Source: Betaproteobacteria bacterium Ga0077526
GTDB taxonomy: Bacteria; Pseudomonadota; Gammaproteobacteria; Burkholderiales; Ga0077523
Direction of reading: 5' to 3'
DNA length: 64,000 nt
NCBI GenBank assembly: GCA_001464765.1
Contig: LNDV01000016.1
Location: 1-64,000, forward strand
How positions within the stretch are numbered: the first letter of the stretch is position 1; the number at the start of each line of letters is the position of its first letter. The position numbers and the translations under genes are program-made. This document shows positions 17,830 through 25,975 of the stretch, in pieces. The notes below the pieces were generated by a model that worked only from the letters and a program-made list of their open reading frames with translations, did not search any database and was not told the origin of the DNA.

Positions 17830-19125
17830 ATGGAAGTCGCTCTCAACTACGGCCGCGGTACGTTGCCCGTGAGACTGCCCGACGGAGTCCGCGCCACCGT
17901 CATCCGCAAGCCGGAAATGCCGGTCCTCGCGGATCCGAAGTCTGGCGTGCTCGAGGCGCTCGCGAACGGCTGCGAATCGGGCTCCCTGCTGCAGGAAGCG
18001 CGTGGCGCGCGCAGCGCCTGCATCCTCGTCTGCGACATCACCCGTCCCGTGCCGAACGGGCTGCTGCTCCAGCCCATGATCCGCGAGCTGATGGCCGCTG
18101 GCGTTCCTCAGTCGAGCATCGTCGTCCTCGTCGCCACCGGCCTGCACCGGCCCAATCTGGGCGCAGAACTGGAGGAACTCGTCGGCGACCCCTGGGTGCT
18201 CGCGAACGTGCGCGTGGAGAATCACTACGCCCGCAACGATGCCGATCACGTCGATCTCGGCCGCACACCCCACGGCACCGTGGTCCGGCTCGATCGCCGG
18301 TTCGTGGAGGCCGACATCAAGATCGTCACCGGTCTGGTGGAGCCGCACTTCATGGCGGGCTACTCCGGCGGGCGCAAGGTCATCGCCCCGGGCGTGGCCC
18401 ATGCCGAAACCATCACCACCTTCCACAGCCACCGCTTCATGGCCGACCCTGCCGCGGAAAACTGCCAGCTCGAAGGTAACCCTTTGCACCGGGAACAACT
18501 GGCCATCGTGGCCATGCTGGGCCGGGTGCTCGCCGTCAACACGGTGATCGACGAGCATCGGCGGCTCTCGTTCGTGAACTACGGCGAAGTCATCGCGAGT
18601 CACCTGCGGGCGGTCGACTTCATCCGCGGGTTCGCGCAGGTTGCCGTGCCGCGGCGCTTCCGGACCGTCGTCACCAGTGCGGCCGGATACCCGCTCGACA
18701 AGACCTACTACCAGACCGTGAAGGGCATGGTTGCCCCGCTGGACATCCTCGAGCCGGGCGGCCACCTCATCATCGCCTCCGAGTGCTCCGAGGGCATGGG
18801 CTCCGAGGAGTACGTGGAAGCGCAACGGCGCCTGATCGGCCTGGGGCCCGACGGTTTCCTGAAGGAGATCTCCGCCCGCCTGCACGCCGAGATCGACGAG
18901 TGGCAGACGCAGATGCAGGTGAAACCGATGCGGATCGGACGCGTAAGTCTGTACACCGGCCGCCTCGACCCCGCCGTCCGGGGACTGACCGGCGTCGCCA
19001 TGATCGACTCGGTGGAAGACGCCATCGCCGGCAGTGTGCGCGACTCGGGAGACCCGGACATTGCCGTGATCCCGGAGGGGCCGTACGTGGTGCCTGTCTG
19101 GCAGCGCCCCGCGGCCCCGGCCTGA
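17830..19125 (+). CDS. larA: Nickel-pincer lactate racemase family protein (LarA)
   Basis: A 431-residue LarA-type enzyme (DUF2088). Residues known to bind the nickel-pincer cofactor and substrate are all visible: His106 in TGLHRPN, His173 in EPHFMAGYSGGRK, Lys183, which would tether the cofactor, and His199 in FHSHRFM, within two residues of the Lactiplantibacillus numbering. It should therefore racemise lactate or a related 2-hydroxyacid. The cofactor makers LarB, LarC and LarE are not in this window. The start at 17830 (MEVALNYGRG) has AGGTG just before it; an in-frame ATG at 17815 is possible. The relatives include racemases of other 2-hydroxyacids, so the substrate is uncertain. Confidence 0.88.
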   Translation: MEVALNYGRGTLPVRLPDGVRATVIRKPEMPVLADPKSGVLEALANGCESGSLLQEARGARSACILVCDITRPVPNGLLLQPMIRELMAAGVPQSSIVVLVATGLHRPNLGAELEELVGDPWVLANVRVENHYARNDADHVDLGRTPHGTVVRLDRRFVEADIKIVTGLVEPHFMAGYSGGRKVIAPGVAHAETITTFHSHRFMADPAAENCQLEGNPLHREQLAIVAMLGRVLAVNTVIDEHRRLSFVNYGEVIASHLRAVDFIRGFAQVAVPRRFRTVVTSAAGYPLDKTYYQTVKGMVAPLDILEPGGHLIIASECSEGMGSEEYVEAQRRLIGLGPDGFLKEISARLHAEIDEWQTQMQVKPMRIGRVSLYTGRLDPAVRGLTGVAMIDSVEDAIAGSVRDSGDPDIAVIPEGPYVVPVWQRPAAPA

Positions 19126-19515
19126 CGCCGCAATATCGAAACACGCGCGACTTCAAAACTTCTGCATCCTTGTTGCATTAAAGAACGGATTCTGCTCCAA
19201 TGCGGTCCATCGGCAGTTGCTTTGCTGTTTCGTCTCAACCCCTGGCGGGAGTGGACAGCACGGCGGCCGCGCCGTAACGCACCCCAACCGCTTGCTCTCT
19301 CCTCTGGGGAACGTTCTTCCAGGCCCGGGCCTCAGACGCCCGGGCTTTTTTTCGCTCAAAGCTTGCGGAAGGCCGCCTTGGCGACGGCAGCAGAGACAAG
19401 GGGGCCGACGGCCTCCACCGCGGCGATGGGGCACATGTCCGGGATGGCACGGACCGGAAAGGCCGGGGAAACAGTCGATGCCGAATCGACCGCGAGAGCG
19501 GGCCGACCGGAAGGA
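19126..19515. other. 390-base gene-poor region with terminator and possible small RNA
   Basis: The region between larA and the HD-GYP gene contains a strong terminator for the plus strand at 19323-19352, about 200 bases after the larA stop. The part before it is less GC-rich than its surroundings (around 19140-19220) and has no convincing open frame, so it could be a long 3' untranslated region or a separate small RNA. On the minus strand a frame ending at 19356 reads like protein (MCPIAAVEAVGPLVSAAVAK), but it lacks a clear start and ribosome site. Confidence 0.4.
19323..19352 (+). terminator. Intrinsic terminator downstream of larA
   Basis: Stem of 8 pairs built from two GCCCGGGC octamers (19323-19330 and 19338-19345), a 7-base loop, then seven T residues. 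It is the clearest rho-independent terminator in the window. It ends either a long larA transcript or an independent small RNA. Confidence 0.85.
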
Positions 19516-20808
19516 TCAGGCGGTCTCGGGGCTGTCGCCGCGATCGAGACTCGGATGCCAGAGCGTCAGGACATCGAAGCCCGGCGGCAGGGCGTCGGCC
19601 GGGACTTCCTCCACCACCGCGAACATCTCGCGGCTCGTGAGCCGCTTGGTGAACCCCGGCGCGATCAGCCCGTCCTTCCCCAGCACCACGCGAACGACCG
19701 GGCAATTCGGGTCCAGCGTCCGCTTGACGGCGACACCGATGTCGCCGCTTCGCAGCTTGACGACGGTACCGGGCGGGTAGATGCCGATCTCCCGGGCAAG
19801 CCGGGCTGCCACGAGCGGGTCCATGGTCGGACCGGACGCCGTCAGCAGCCGGCGCAGCGCGACACTGACCGGCACCGCAGTCCGGTAGGCGCGCTCGGCG
19901 ATGGTCGCGCAGAACTTGTCGGCAACGGAAATCACCTGAGCGGGCAAGCCGATGGCGCTGCCCGCGAGCTTGCGTGGATAGCCTGAGCCGTCGTGGGCCT
20001 CGTGATGCTCCGCCACAGCACGGAGCCACGGGATGTCTTCCACTCCGGCCGCCCGAAGTCGCTCCACAGCACACTGCGGGTGCCTGGCCACCGCCGACTT
20101 CTGCTCCGGCATCATGTCTTTCACGTGGTAGAGGACTTCCTGGAGCTCCACGATGCATACATTCATGCTGAGAGCCGCGGCGACGGCGGACTCGCGGATG
20201 GCAATGTCGGCTTCCTGCCCGTCGAGCACCACCTCGGACAGCACGGCCACGTTGATCGACTGCCGGATCGCGTAGGGAGCCGTCCGCAGCCACTGGATGG
20301 AAGCGATGGCCGCGTTCGCATCCAGCGCGACCGCGCGACGCAGGCGTGCCGTGATCTGGCGTATGCCATCCGCAAGGCCGGGGCCGGTATCGGCAAGCAC
20401 CGGCGCCAGGTCCCGCCGCAAGGCCGATAGCTGTTCGAACACGGACACCTGCTGACGCTCGGACTCCCCGGCTTCGACGGCGATCGGACGGTCTCGCAGG
20501 GCGGCGACCTCCGCGGCATCGCCCCAAAGGCCGATTTCCAGCAGACGCTCCAGCTGGCGCTCGCTGCGCACGATCTGCCCGCGCGCGAGAAGCATCACAC
20601 CCTTGCGATCGAACACGTCGAGTGGCAGAGGTTCACCGGGGGTGAGATCGCCCGGGATCAGCTGGTCGCGAGGTCCGGCGGCTTCGAGCGGGGGCACGGT
20701 CAGGTGTGGAAGTGGTCGGGGTTTCGCCAGGAGCTCGCGAAGGAGGTGCGCGACCTTCTGATCATGAACGAGCGTAGCCACAAACCCCGGGACCGTAAAG
20801 AGCGCCAC
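19516..20808 (-). CDS. HD-GYP-related protein with degenerate metal site
   Basis: A 430-residue protein with an HD-GYP-type C-terminal region: ARHPQ (His243), HHEAHDGSGYP (268-278) and SVADKFCATIAERAYR match cyclic-di-GMP phosphodiesterases. However the HD doublet that binds metal is replaced by Met-Asn (LSMNVC, 215-216), and the upstream histidine of the Y..RHS motif is Gln183. Loss of these ligands suggests a binding or regulatory role more than hydrolysis. Residues 1-120 form an unassigned N-terminal domain. The start is GTG at 20808. A weak sigma-28-like element lies upstream. The diguanylate cyclase 1.3 kb away is a possible functional partner. Confidence 0.8.
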   Translation of the reverse strand: MALFTVPGFVATLVHDQKVAHLLRELLAKPRPLPHLTVPPLEAAGPRDQLIPGDLTPGEPLPLDVFDRKGVMLLARGQIVRSERQLERLLEIGLWGDAAEVAALRDRPIAVEAGESERQQVSVFEQLSALRRDLAPVLADTGPGLADGIRQITARLRRAVALDANAAIASIQWLRTAPYAIRQSINVAVLSEVVLDGQEADIAIRESAVAAALSMNVCIVELQEVLYHVKDMMPEQKSAVARHPQCAVERLRAAGVEDIPWLRAVAEHHEAHDGSGYPRKLAGSAIGLPAQVISVADKFCATIAERAYRTAVPVSVALRRLLTASGPTMDPLVAARLAREIGIYPPGTVVKLRSGDIGVAVKRTLDPNCPVVRVVLGKDGLIAPGFTKRLTSREMFAVVEEVPADALPPGFDVLTLWHPSLDRGDSPETA

Positions 20809-20835
20809 GAGCCAGGGATCGGACTGCCGGTTACA

Positions 20836-20862
20836 CTCTCGGCATGCCTACGTCGCACTTGA
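20836..20862 (-). promoter_or_regulatory. Weak sigma-28-like promoter candidate before the HD-GYP gene
   Basis: Minus strand reads TCAA, 15 bases, GCCGAGAG. The spacing is right and 6 of 8 bases of the -10 half agree with GCCGATAA. It is weaker than the other sigma-28 sites, but its position 28 bases before the GTG start makes biological sense. Confidence 0.35.
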
Positions 20863-20876
20863 ATCGGTTTTGCAGC

Positions 20877-21521
20877 ATGCCAACCGCGAGCCGGATCGCA
20901 CGGTGCCTCACGGTCGCGATTCTGGCAGTCGGCGCGGGTCCGGCAGGCAGCGCCGGCGACGCGCCCGCTTTCCGGGGACGCGTGCTTCTCGAGATTCCGG
21001 ACGAGCCGGAAGCGAGCGGGCGACTTCGCGTCGCCGAGGAGTTTTCGTTCATCGACTCCGGGGGCGCGGTGTGGACCGCGCCGCGCGGCGCGCTGGCGCA
21101 GGGAAGTCTCCTGCCCCGCCCGATGCAGCATCTCGGCATTCCCGTGCCCGAGGGCCCCGTGCGCAAGGCCGCCGTCATACGCGACGTCGCCGTCGAGGCG
21201 CGAACGGAGCCCTGGCGAAAGGTCGCACGCATGTTTTTCGATGCGAATGTGGCGGAGATGGTCAGCGAGCCGGAGGCCAAGGTGCTCTACGCGGCCTGGT
21301 ATGCGGGCGGCACCCGATGGGAACCTCGCGGCTCCTCATGTTTCCGGTCCTGCCATATCGCCGCGTCTGCGCTCGCCTGGCAGGTGGATGCCAGCAGCGC
21401 GCCGGTTGCCGGCATCCTCGACTGGATCTGGCGCGACAACCCATCACTCGATGCGATCGACCAGCGCCTGGACGATGCCATCACCCGGCCGGGGCCACAC
21501 CTCTTCGCGCAGCCCCGCTGA
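20877..21521 (+). CDS. Secreted protein, possibly DUF1353-like
   Basis: A 214-residue protein from ATG 20877, beginning with a signal-peptide-like stretch (RCLTVAILAVGAGPAGSAG). The body, with RLRVAEEFSFIDSGGAVWTA and a later LYAAWYAGG helix, resembles DUF1353, whose usual HDWLY motif is replaced by IRDVAV. The assignment is tentative. An in-frame ATG at 20844 would add 11 residues. It is divergent from the HD-GYP gene and ends 9 bases from the next, convergent gene. Confidence 0.55.
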   Translation: MPTASRIARCLTVAILAVGAGPAGSAGDAPAFRGRVLLEIPDEPEASGRLRVAEEFSFIDSGGAVWTAPRGALAQGSLLPRPMQHLGIPVPEGPVRKAAVIRDVAVEARTEPWRKVARMFFDANVAEMVSEPEAKVLYAAWYAGGTRWEPRGSSCFRSCHIAASALAWQVDASSAPVAGILDWIWRDNPSLDAIDQRLDDAITRPGPHLFAQPR

Positions 21522-21530
21522 CCGCGTGAG

Positions 21531-21998
21531 TCACCCCGCGGACGCCCCCTGAAGACGTTCCAGGTGCGGCAAGGCACCCGCCAGCAGTGCTCTGCCCTGC
21601 TCTCGCACTCGCTTTGACGGGTTGCCGAGCGTCTGGGCGCCGGCGAGCACATCCGCCAGCAGCCCGCTCGAAAAAAGCCCCTGCCTCAAGGCTTCGGGAA
21701 GCCGCCGGTCGAGTTCCAGGACTGCCGCCTCGATGTCGGTGGCCGCCGCTCTGAGTCCAACCGTCCCGCCGCGTTTGGTCAGCGCGGGATCGGCTGCACT
21801 CGCAACGCAATGCGCGAGGGAGGTCACGGCAACAGCCAGTTCGGGATCGGCCGAAACCGACTCGGGACTGGAAGCCGGGACAGCACCACGCTCGGACGCG
21901 GAACCCGTCCCCGCCACGGCTCCGGCGGGCACACCGCTGGCAAGGGTCAACAGGGCCAGGAACACGGCCGGCCACTTCCAGAATTGCTTCATGCGCAT
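21531..21998 (-). CDS. Small exported protein of unknown function
   Basis: A 155-residue protein with a signal peptide (MRMKQFWKWPAVFLALLTLA, then GVPAGAVAG). The mature part is helical and rich in Ala and Leu, with one Cys (LAHCVASAADP). The start at 21998 is set by GGGAG seven bases upstream; the longer frame adds 21 charged residues that would spoil the signal peptide. I recognise no family. It lies 104 bases downstream of the diguanylate cyclase on the same strand and may share its transcript. Confidence 0.6.
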   Translation of the reverse strand: MRMKQFWKWPAVFLALLTLASGVPAGAVAGTGSASERGAVPASSPESVSADPELAVAVTSLAHCVASAADPALTKRGGTVGLRAAATDIEAAVLELDRRLPEALRQGLFSSGLLADVLAGAQTLGNPSKRVREQGRALLAGALPHLERLQGASAG

Positions 21999-22102
21999 GC
22001 GGGTTCTCCCGGTCGACACGTCGTCGTCCTTCGGAGCTTGGGGCTGCGCCGGCGGCTTCAAGCCCCCTGGCGGCCGGCGTTCCCCCCGGGCCAGGAACCC
22101 GC

Positions 22103-23881
22103 TCAGGCGGCCGGGACGACCTGGTTCTTGCCCTGTTGCTTGGCCTGGTACATGGCCTGGTCCGCCCGGCCGAACACGGAGGCTTCGTCCTCGCCTGCCT
22201 GGTACTGCGCGACCCCGGCACTGAAGGTAATGAGCAGCCGCTCGTTGTTGTGCAGGAAGAACCGCTTGGTAAGTTCGCGCTGCAGGCGGGTCGTAACGGT
22301 CACGGCCGTGTCCAGGTCTGTGTCGCCGAGGATGATCACGAACTCCTCGCCGCCGTAGCGCGCGATGACATCGGTGGGCCGGACAGTCCGGCGGATGATA
22401 CGGGCCAGGTGCACGAGCGCGGCGTCGCCGGCGGAGTGGCCATACGTGTCGTTCAGCTTCTTGAAGTTGTCGAGATCGAGGACCGCCACCGAAAGCGGCT
22501 TGCCGGACCGCTGCGCCCGGGCGATCTCACGGGTCATGGCATCGTCCATGCCGCGGCGATTGAGGGTGCCGGTCAGCTGGTCCTCCCGGACCTGCTCGCT
22601 TACCTTCTCGAGCTCGACCTCCAACTGACGCACTCGCCCCTCCGCGACTTCCGCCTGAGTGCGTGCGTCGAGCAGGTCATCGCGTGAGCGCATCATGTCG
22701 ACCTGCATCCCGCGTGTGTCGCTCATGAGTTCCTCGACTAGCGACTTCAGGCTGTCGATGGAATCGGTGGTGGCGATGCGCTGGGCGTAGCGCTCGATCT
22801 TCGCGTGGTAGTCGACCGTCGTGCCGGTCACTTCGGCCAGCCGCTCGATGAACACGCTGAGCAGGCTCTTCAGGGTGGCCTTGGCCTCCGACAGACTTGC
22901 CTTCAGCTGGGACTGCTTGAAGATCACTTCCTTGAAGCCGCGCTCCGCCTCGCGGACCGCGCGAAGGTCCACGGGCTTGCTGATGAGCTCCCGCAGGACG
23001 CCCACCTGCCCCTGGACCCATTGGTCGTCCTCGACCAGCTCATCCAGGTTGTCCACCACCAGCCCGAGGAGCCGCATGAGGTTGTCGATGAGTTCCTCGT
23101 CCGGCTCGACCCGCAGTTCCACCTTGAGCCAATACTGCTTGAGCTGCTGGCCGATGCGAGTCCAGTCTTCCGCCAGTTCGGCCTCCCGAACCCGCCAAGC
23201 GATCTGGAACAGTTCGCTGTAGATGTCGGTGTAACGCTCCAGTCGCGGGGCGACGCCGTTTTCGAGGGTGGCTGCCAGCAACTCGCGGACTTCGCTCATC
23301 GCCGGATCGAAGGTGGCAGCGGAACCACCGCCCGCGGCGGACCGGCCGGCCTGCCCGGCAGGCGCAGGGACCGGCGCGCGCGGATCCGCCACTTCCACGG
23401 GCGCCGACGCGGCGGAATCCTGCCAGCTTCGCATCAGGTTCTGCAGCTTGGTGGAGAGCGAGGCATCCGACCCGCCGGTGGACAGGACGCGCTCCAGACT
23501 CTCGCGCTTGCGTCCCATCGTCCAGCCGCGATGCGGAACGTCGAGTTGGCGCAGCGCGTCGCGGAACAGGGCTCCCATTTCCGCGCCGTTCGACTTCGGC
23601 GGGCGGCTCACGAGGCCCTTGAGGGTGGTTGCGATGGATTCCGCGTTGCCCTCTTCGACCGCCTCCGCGAGGGCACCCATGGCAGGGTCGGCATCAGCGC
23701 GAGCCGCCATCTGACGCACGACCGCGAGGAAGCGGTCAGCGCTGCCCGTGTCCGGCTGCGGACGGCCGGAGATCTCCAGATAGATCTTCTGGTAGTTGAC
23801 CGGTGTCGGCGCCATGCGCCGGGTCGCCAGCAGCTTCAGTGTCTCCCGCGCGATGACGGTTGGATTTTCTGATTCGGCCAT
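22103..23881 (-). CDS. Diguanylate cyclase (GGDEF domain)
   Basis: A 592-residue cytoplasmic protein without membrane helices. The C-terminal domain (about 433-592) has the active-site loop GGEEF at 510-514 and the product-inhibition site RPTD (RxxD) five residues before it, so it should make cyclic di-GMP and be feedback inhibited. The N-terminal 400 residues are helical, with a low-complexity Pro/Ala/Gly link near 165-195 and a coiled coil just before the catalytic domain; no known sensor domain is recognised. A sigma-28-type promoter at 23914-23941 would tie its expression to flagellar assembly. Confidence 0.93.
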   Translation of the reverse strand: MAESENPTVIARETLKLLATRRMAPTPVNYQKIYLEISGRPQPDTGSADRFLAVVRQMAARADADPAMGALAEAVEEGNAESIATTLKGLVSRPPKSNGAEMGALFRDALRQLDVPHRGWTMGRKRESLERVLSTGGSDASLSTKLQNLMRSWQDSAASAPVEVADPRAPVPAPAGQAGRSAAGGGSAATFDPAMSEVRELLAATLENGVAPRLERYTDIYSELFQIAWRVREAELAEDWTRIGQQLKQYWLKVELRVEPDEELIDNLMRLLGLVVDNLDELVEDDQWVQGQVGVLRELISKPVDLRAVREAERGFKEVIFKQSQLKASLSEAKATLKSLLSVFIERLAEVTGTTVDYHAKIERYAQRIATTDSIDSLKSLVEELMSDTRGMQVDMMRSRDDLLDARTQAEVAEGRVRQLEVELEKVSEQVREDQLTGTLNRRGMDDAMTREIARAQRSGKPLSVAVLDLDNFKKLNDTYGHSAGDAALVHLARIIRRTVRPTDVIARYGGEEFVIILGDTDLDTAVTVTTRLQRELTKRFFLHNNERLLITFSAGVAQYQAGEDEASVFGRADQAMYQAKQQGKNQVVPAA

Positions 23882-23913
23882 GAATTGAGGAAACCGGTCT
23901 GGAGACGCTCCGA

Positions 23914-23941
23914 ATAACGGCGCAAACGGACGAGTGCTTGA
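23914..23941 (-). promoter_or_regulatory. Sigma-28 (FliA) promoter for the diguanylate cyclase
   Basis: Minus strand reads TCAA, 16 bases, GCCGTTAT, ending 33 bases before the start codon at 23881. The form matches two other sites in this window (flgM and motC), which also use N16 and GCCGTTA. Confidence 0.6.
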
Positions 23942-24023
23942 CCCGAGAATGCGGGTAACGGGCGATTGAATTATGCGCTGAGGTCGGTCAAGCTTCGCGC
24001 CCGTTCCCGGTCAACCGCATGTC

Positions 24024-24788
24024 ATGAGACGCTTCGCAGCACGCCAGATGGTCCGGTCCGACCAAGGCGTCGATGGGGGTAGCCGCTTTATCTCGACGGC
24101 ATGGCGGCTCGTACTCGCCACAATTCTGCTTGTCGCGGCAAGCAGCGTCCCCACGCGCGCCGAGTCGTTCGAGGATCCGGAGAACCTGCGCCGACTGGCG
24201 ATCGAGTTCGCCCAGCAGCAGGCGACCGGACTCCCCGGGCAGGTCGACGTGACCGCCGCCCCGCTCGATACGCGCCTGCGTCTGCCGGCGTGCTCGACCC
24301 TCGAGCGGTATCTGCCTTCGGGTTCCAGATTGTGGGGACGGTCCCAGGTCGGGCTGCGATGCACCGCGCCTCAGGCGTGGTCCGTGCTGATTCCCGTCCA
24401 TGTGCGCGTGGAGGGCACCGCGGTCCTGTCGGCCCGGCCGCTCGCGCCCGGTCAGCCGCTTTCCGAATCGGATATCCAGATCCGGAAAGTGGACCTGACC
24501 CAGCTGCCGGCGGGGGTACTCACGGACGCCACGGCCGCCGTGGGTCGCCTCCCCCGCGTTGCGGTCGCCGCCGGCGTGCCTATCCGCGGAGACATGCTTC
24601 GCAGCGTCCCTGTCATCAGTCAGGGACAAGCCGTGGGCGTCCTTTACCGGGCGGACGGACTGTCGATCCGGGCCGAGGGCAAGGCCCTCGGCGCCGCGGC
24701 CGTCGGGCAGCCGGTCCAGATCCGGATGCCTTCCGGCAAGGTCGTGCTCGGCACCGCGGTGGGGCCGGGCGAAGTCGAGGTCCGGTAG
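24024..24788 (+). CDS. flgA: Flagellar P-ring assembly chaperone FlgA
   Basis: A 254-residue exported protein: a signal peptide ends near VPTRA, then an SAF-type domain with LARPLAPGQPLSESDIQ, and a C-terminal end typical of FlgA (GQPVQIRMPSGKVVLGTA). FlgA escorts FlgI in the periplasm during P-ring assembly. It is followed on the same strand by flgM and flgN, the standard flgAMN arrangement. The N-terminus before the signal peptide is rather long, so an internal start is possible. The flg structural genes that usually diverge from flgA are absent here; a diguanylate cyclase occupies that place. Confidence 0.93.
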   Translation: MRRFAARQMVRSDQGVDGGSRFISTAWRLVLATILLVAASSVPTRAESFEDPENLRRLAIEFAQQQATGLPGQVDVTAAPLDTRLRLPACSTLERYLPSGSRLWGRSQVGLRCTAPQAWSVLIPVHVRVEGTAVLSARPLAPGQPLSESDIQIRKVDLTQLPAGVLTDATAAVGRLPRVAVAAGVPIRGDMLRSVPVISQGQAVGVLYRADGLSIRAEGKALGAAAVGQPVQIRMPSGKVVLGTAVGPGEVEVR

Positions 24789-24909
24789 GGACAGCCGTTC
24801 CGGGATAGTACGAAACTCGGATGGCCGGACGGATTGCCATTGTTATACTGGTTTCCATCTTGGCAGCCCGCCAACGCACCATCCTGGCCGGGCCGCGCCG
24901 AACCACTTC

Positions 24910-24937
24910 TAAAGTTCTTTCGAAAGCTTGCCGTTAA
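24910..24937 (+). promoter_or_regulatory. Sigma-28 (FliA) promoter for flgM-flgN
   Basis: The sequence reads TAAA, 16 bases, GCCGTTAA, about 50 bases before the flgM start. A class III promoter in front of flgM is known in enteric bacteria, where it balances FlgM export against FliA. An extended -10 element (TGTTATACT, 24841-24849) further upstream may give a second, housekeeping start. Confidence 0.65.
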
Positions 24938-24987
24938 CAGGCTCGGAAGGGTTTGAAGGCCTTCCATTTGAGTGAGTGAGGATTATC

Positions 24988-25296
24988 GTGAAGATCAACA
25001 ATCCGGTTGGTAAGCCCCCAGGCGTCGTCGGGCCGCAAGAAGTTGCCGGCGCCAAGCCCTCTGCCGCGCCCCAGAGCCCTCCCAAGAGCTCCGGCGACAC
25101 AATTTCAGTGAGCCCGCTGGCCAGCCAGCTTCAGGCTCTCGAGAGCCGCCTGAATGATGTCAATGTCGTGGATTCGGCGCGTGTCGACGCCATCAAGCAG
25201 GCCATTTCCGAAGGCCGGTTCTCGGTGAATTCCGAGGTCGTCGCGGATCGCCTGATTGCGAGCGTCAAAGAGTATCTGCTGAGCCAGAAAAACTGA
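24988..25296 (+). CDS. flgM: Anti-sigma-28 factor FlgM
   Basis: A 102-residue protein starting at GTG (MKINNPVGKP), the standard FlgM opening, with GAGG 7 bases upstream; an earlier GTG at 24976 was rejected. The N-terminal half is proline-rich and probably disordered, as expected for export through the flagellar channel. The C-terminal half (VDSARVDAIKQAISEGRF, then ADRLIASVKEYL) forms the helices that clamp FliA. FlgM holds FliA inactive until the hook is complete and FlgM is secreted. Its target FliA is encoded at 27650-28378. Confidence 0.93.
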   Translation: MKINNPVGKPPGVVGPQEVAGAKPSAAPQSPPKSSGDTISVSPLASQLQALESRLNDVNVVDSARVDAIKQAISEGRFSVNSEVVADRLIASVKEYLLSQKN

Positions 25297-25375
25297 TTGG
25301 TTCGGGTAGGACGGTTCCGGCTCCAGGCGTCCCCACGCCCTCTGTGCCGACTCCGGACGACCCACCGTGCGATCG

Positions 25376-25855
25376 ATGCCCAACCGCCAAAGTTTCATCG
25401 AAAGCCTGATCGCCGAACGCGAGGCCTTCTCACGGTTCCTCGCGACGCTCCAATCGGAAAGCGCTGCGCTGCTGCGGGGTGACGTCGAAGAGCTGCTGGG
25501 CCTCGCAGAGGCCAAGTCGCGTCTCGTGGAACGCCTGAGCGAACTGGGCGATCTGCGCCGCGTGTTCCTCGGTGAAGCCGGTTTCTCCGCCGACCGCGTC
25601 GGCATGGCCGAATGGCTCATCATCCACGGCGGCGCCGAACAGGCTCGCCTGTCCGTCGCTTGGAACAGCCTGCTCGCCGATGCCGAACAGGCACGCGATC
25701 TCAATCGGACCAATGGCGTGCTGATCGAATCGCGACTGCGGTTCAACCAGGCCGCCCTCACCGCGCTGCGCGACGCCATGCGTCAGGCAACCCTCTACGG
25801 TCCCGACGGATCGCCTGAATTCAAGAGTCAGGGCCGGGCACTCGGTCTCGCCTGA
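25376..25855 (+). CDS. flgN: Flagellar export chaperone FlgN
   Basis: A 159-residue helical protein of the FlgN family, which keeps the hook-filament junction proteins FlgK and FlgL soluble and brings them to the export gate. The long helices contain EREAFSRFLATLQSESAALL and the C-terminal segment typical of FlgN (ALRDAMRQATLYGPDG). A GTG at 25367 in the same frame is an alternative start, giving 162 residues. It lies 79 bases after flgM and converges with motD, leaving 120 bases with no other feature. Confidence 0.88.
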   Translation: MPNRQSFIESLIAEREAFSRFLATLQSESAALLRGDVEELLGLAEAKSRLVERLSELGDLRRVFLGEAGFSADRVGMAEWLIIHGGAEQARLSVAWNSLLADAEQARDLNRTNGVLIESRLRFNQAALTALRDAMRQATLYGPDGSPEFKSQGRALGLA

Positions 25856-25975
25856 TGTCCCGACGGTGCTGCCTGCACCGGACGATTTCTGCTCCTCTCT
25901 GAAGTGCTCCTCGCCCGATGACGTGCGTCGCTCCGGTCGAACCGTGCGCTCATGGCTTGCGCAGGCCGCCTGCCA

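Noticed and set aside
19356..19515. Protein-like frame on the minus strand after the HD-GYP gene
   Set aside because: It reads plausibly (AAVEAVGPLVSAAVAKAAF) but has no convincing start or ribosome site and is short; kept only as a note.
24821..24937. 38-codon open frame MAGRIAIVILVSILAARQR before flgM
   Set aside because: It has a hydrophobic start but no clear ribosome site, and its end coincides with the sigma-28 -10 element, so it is more likely untranslated promoter DNA.
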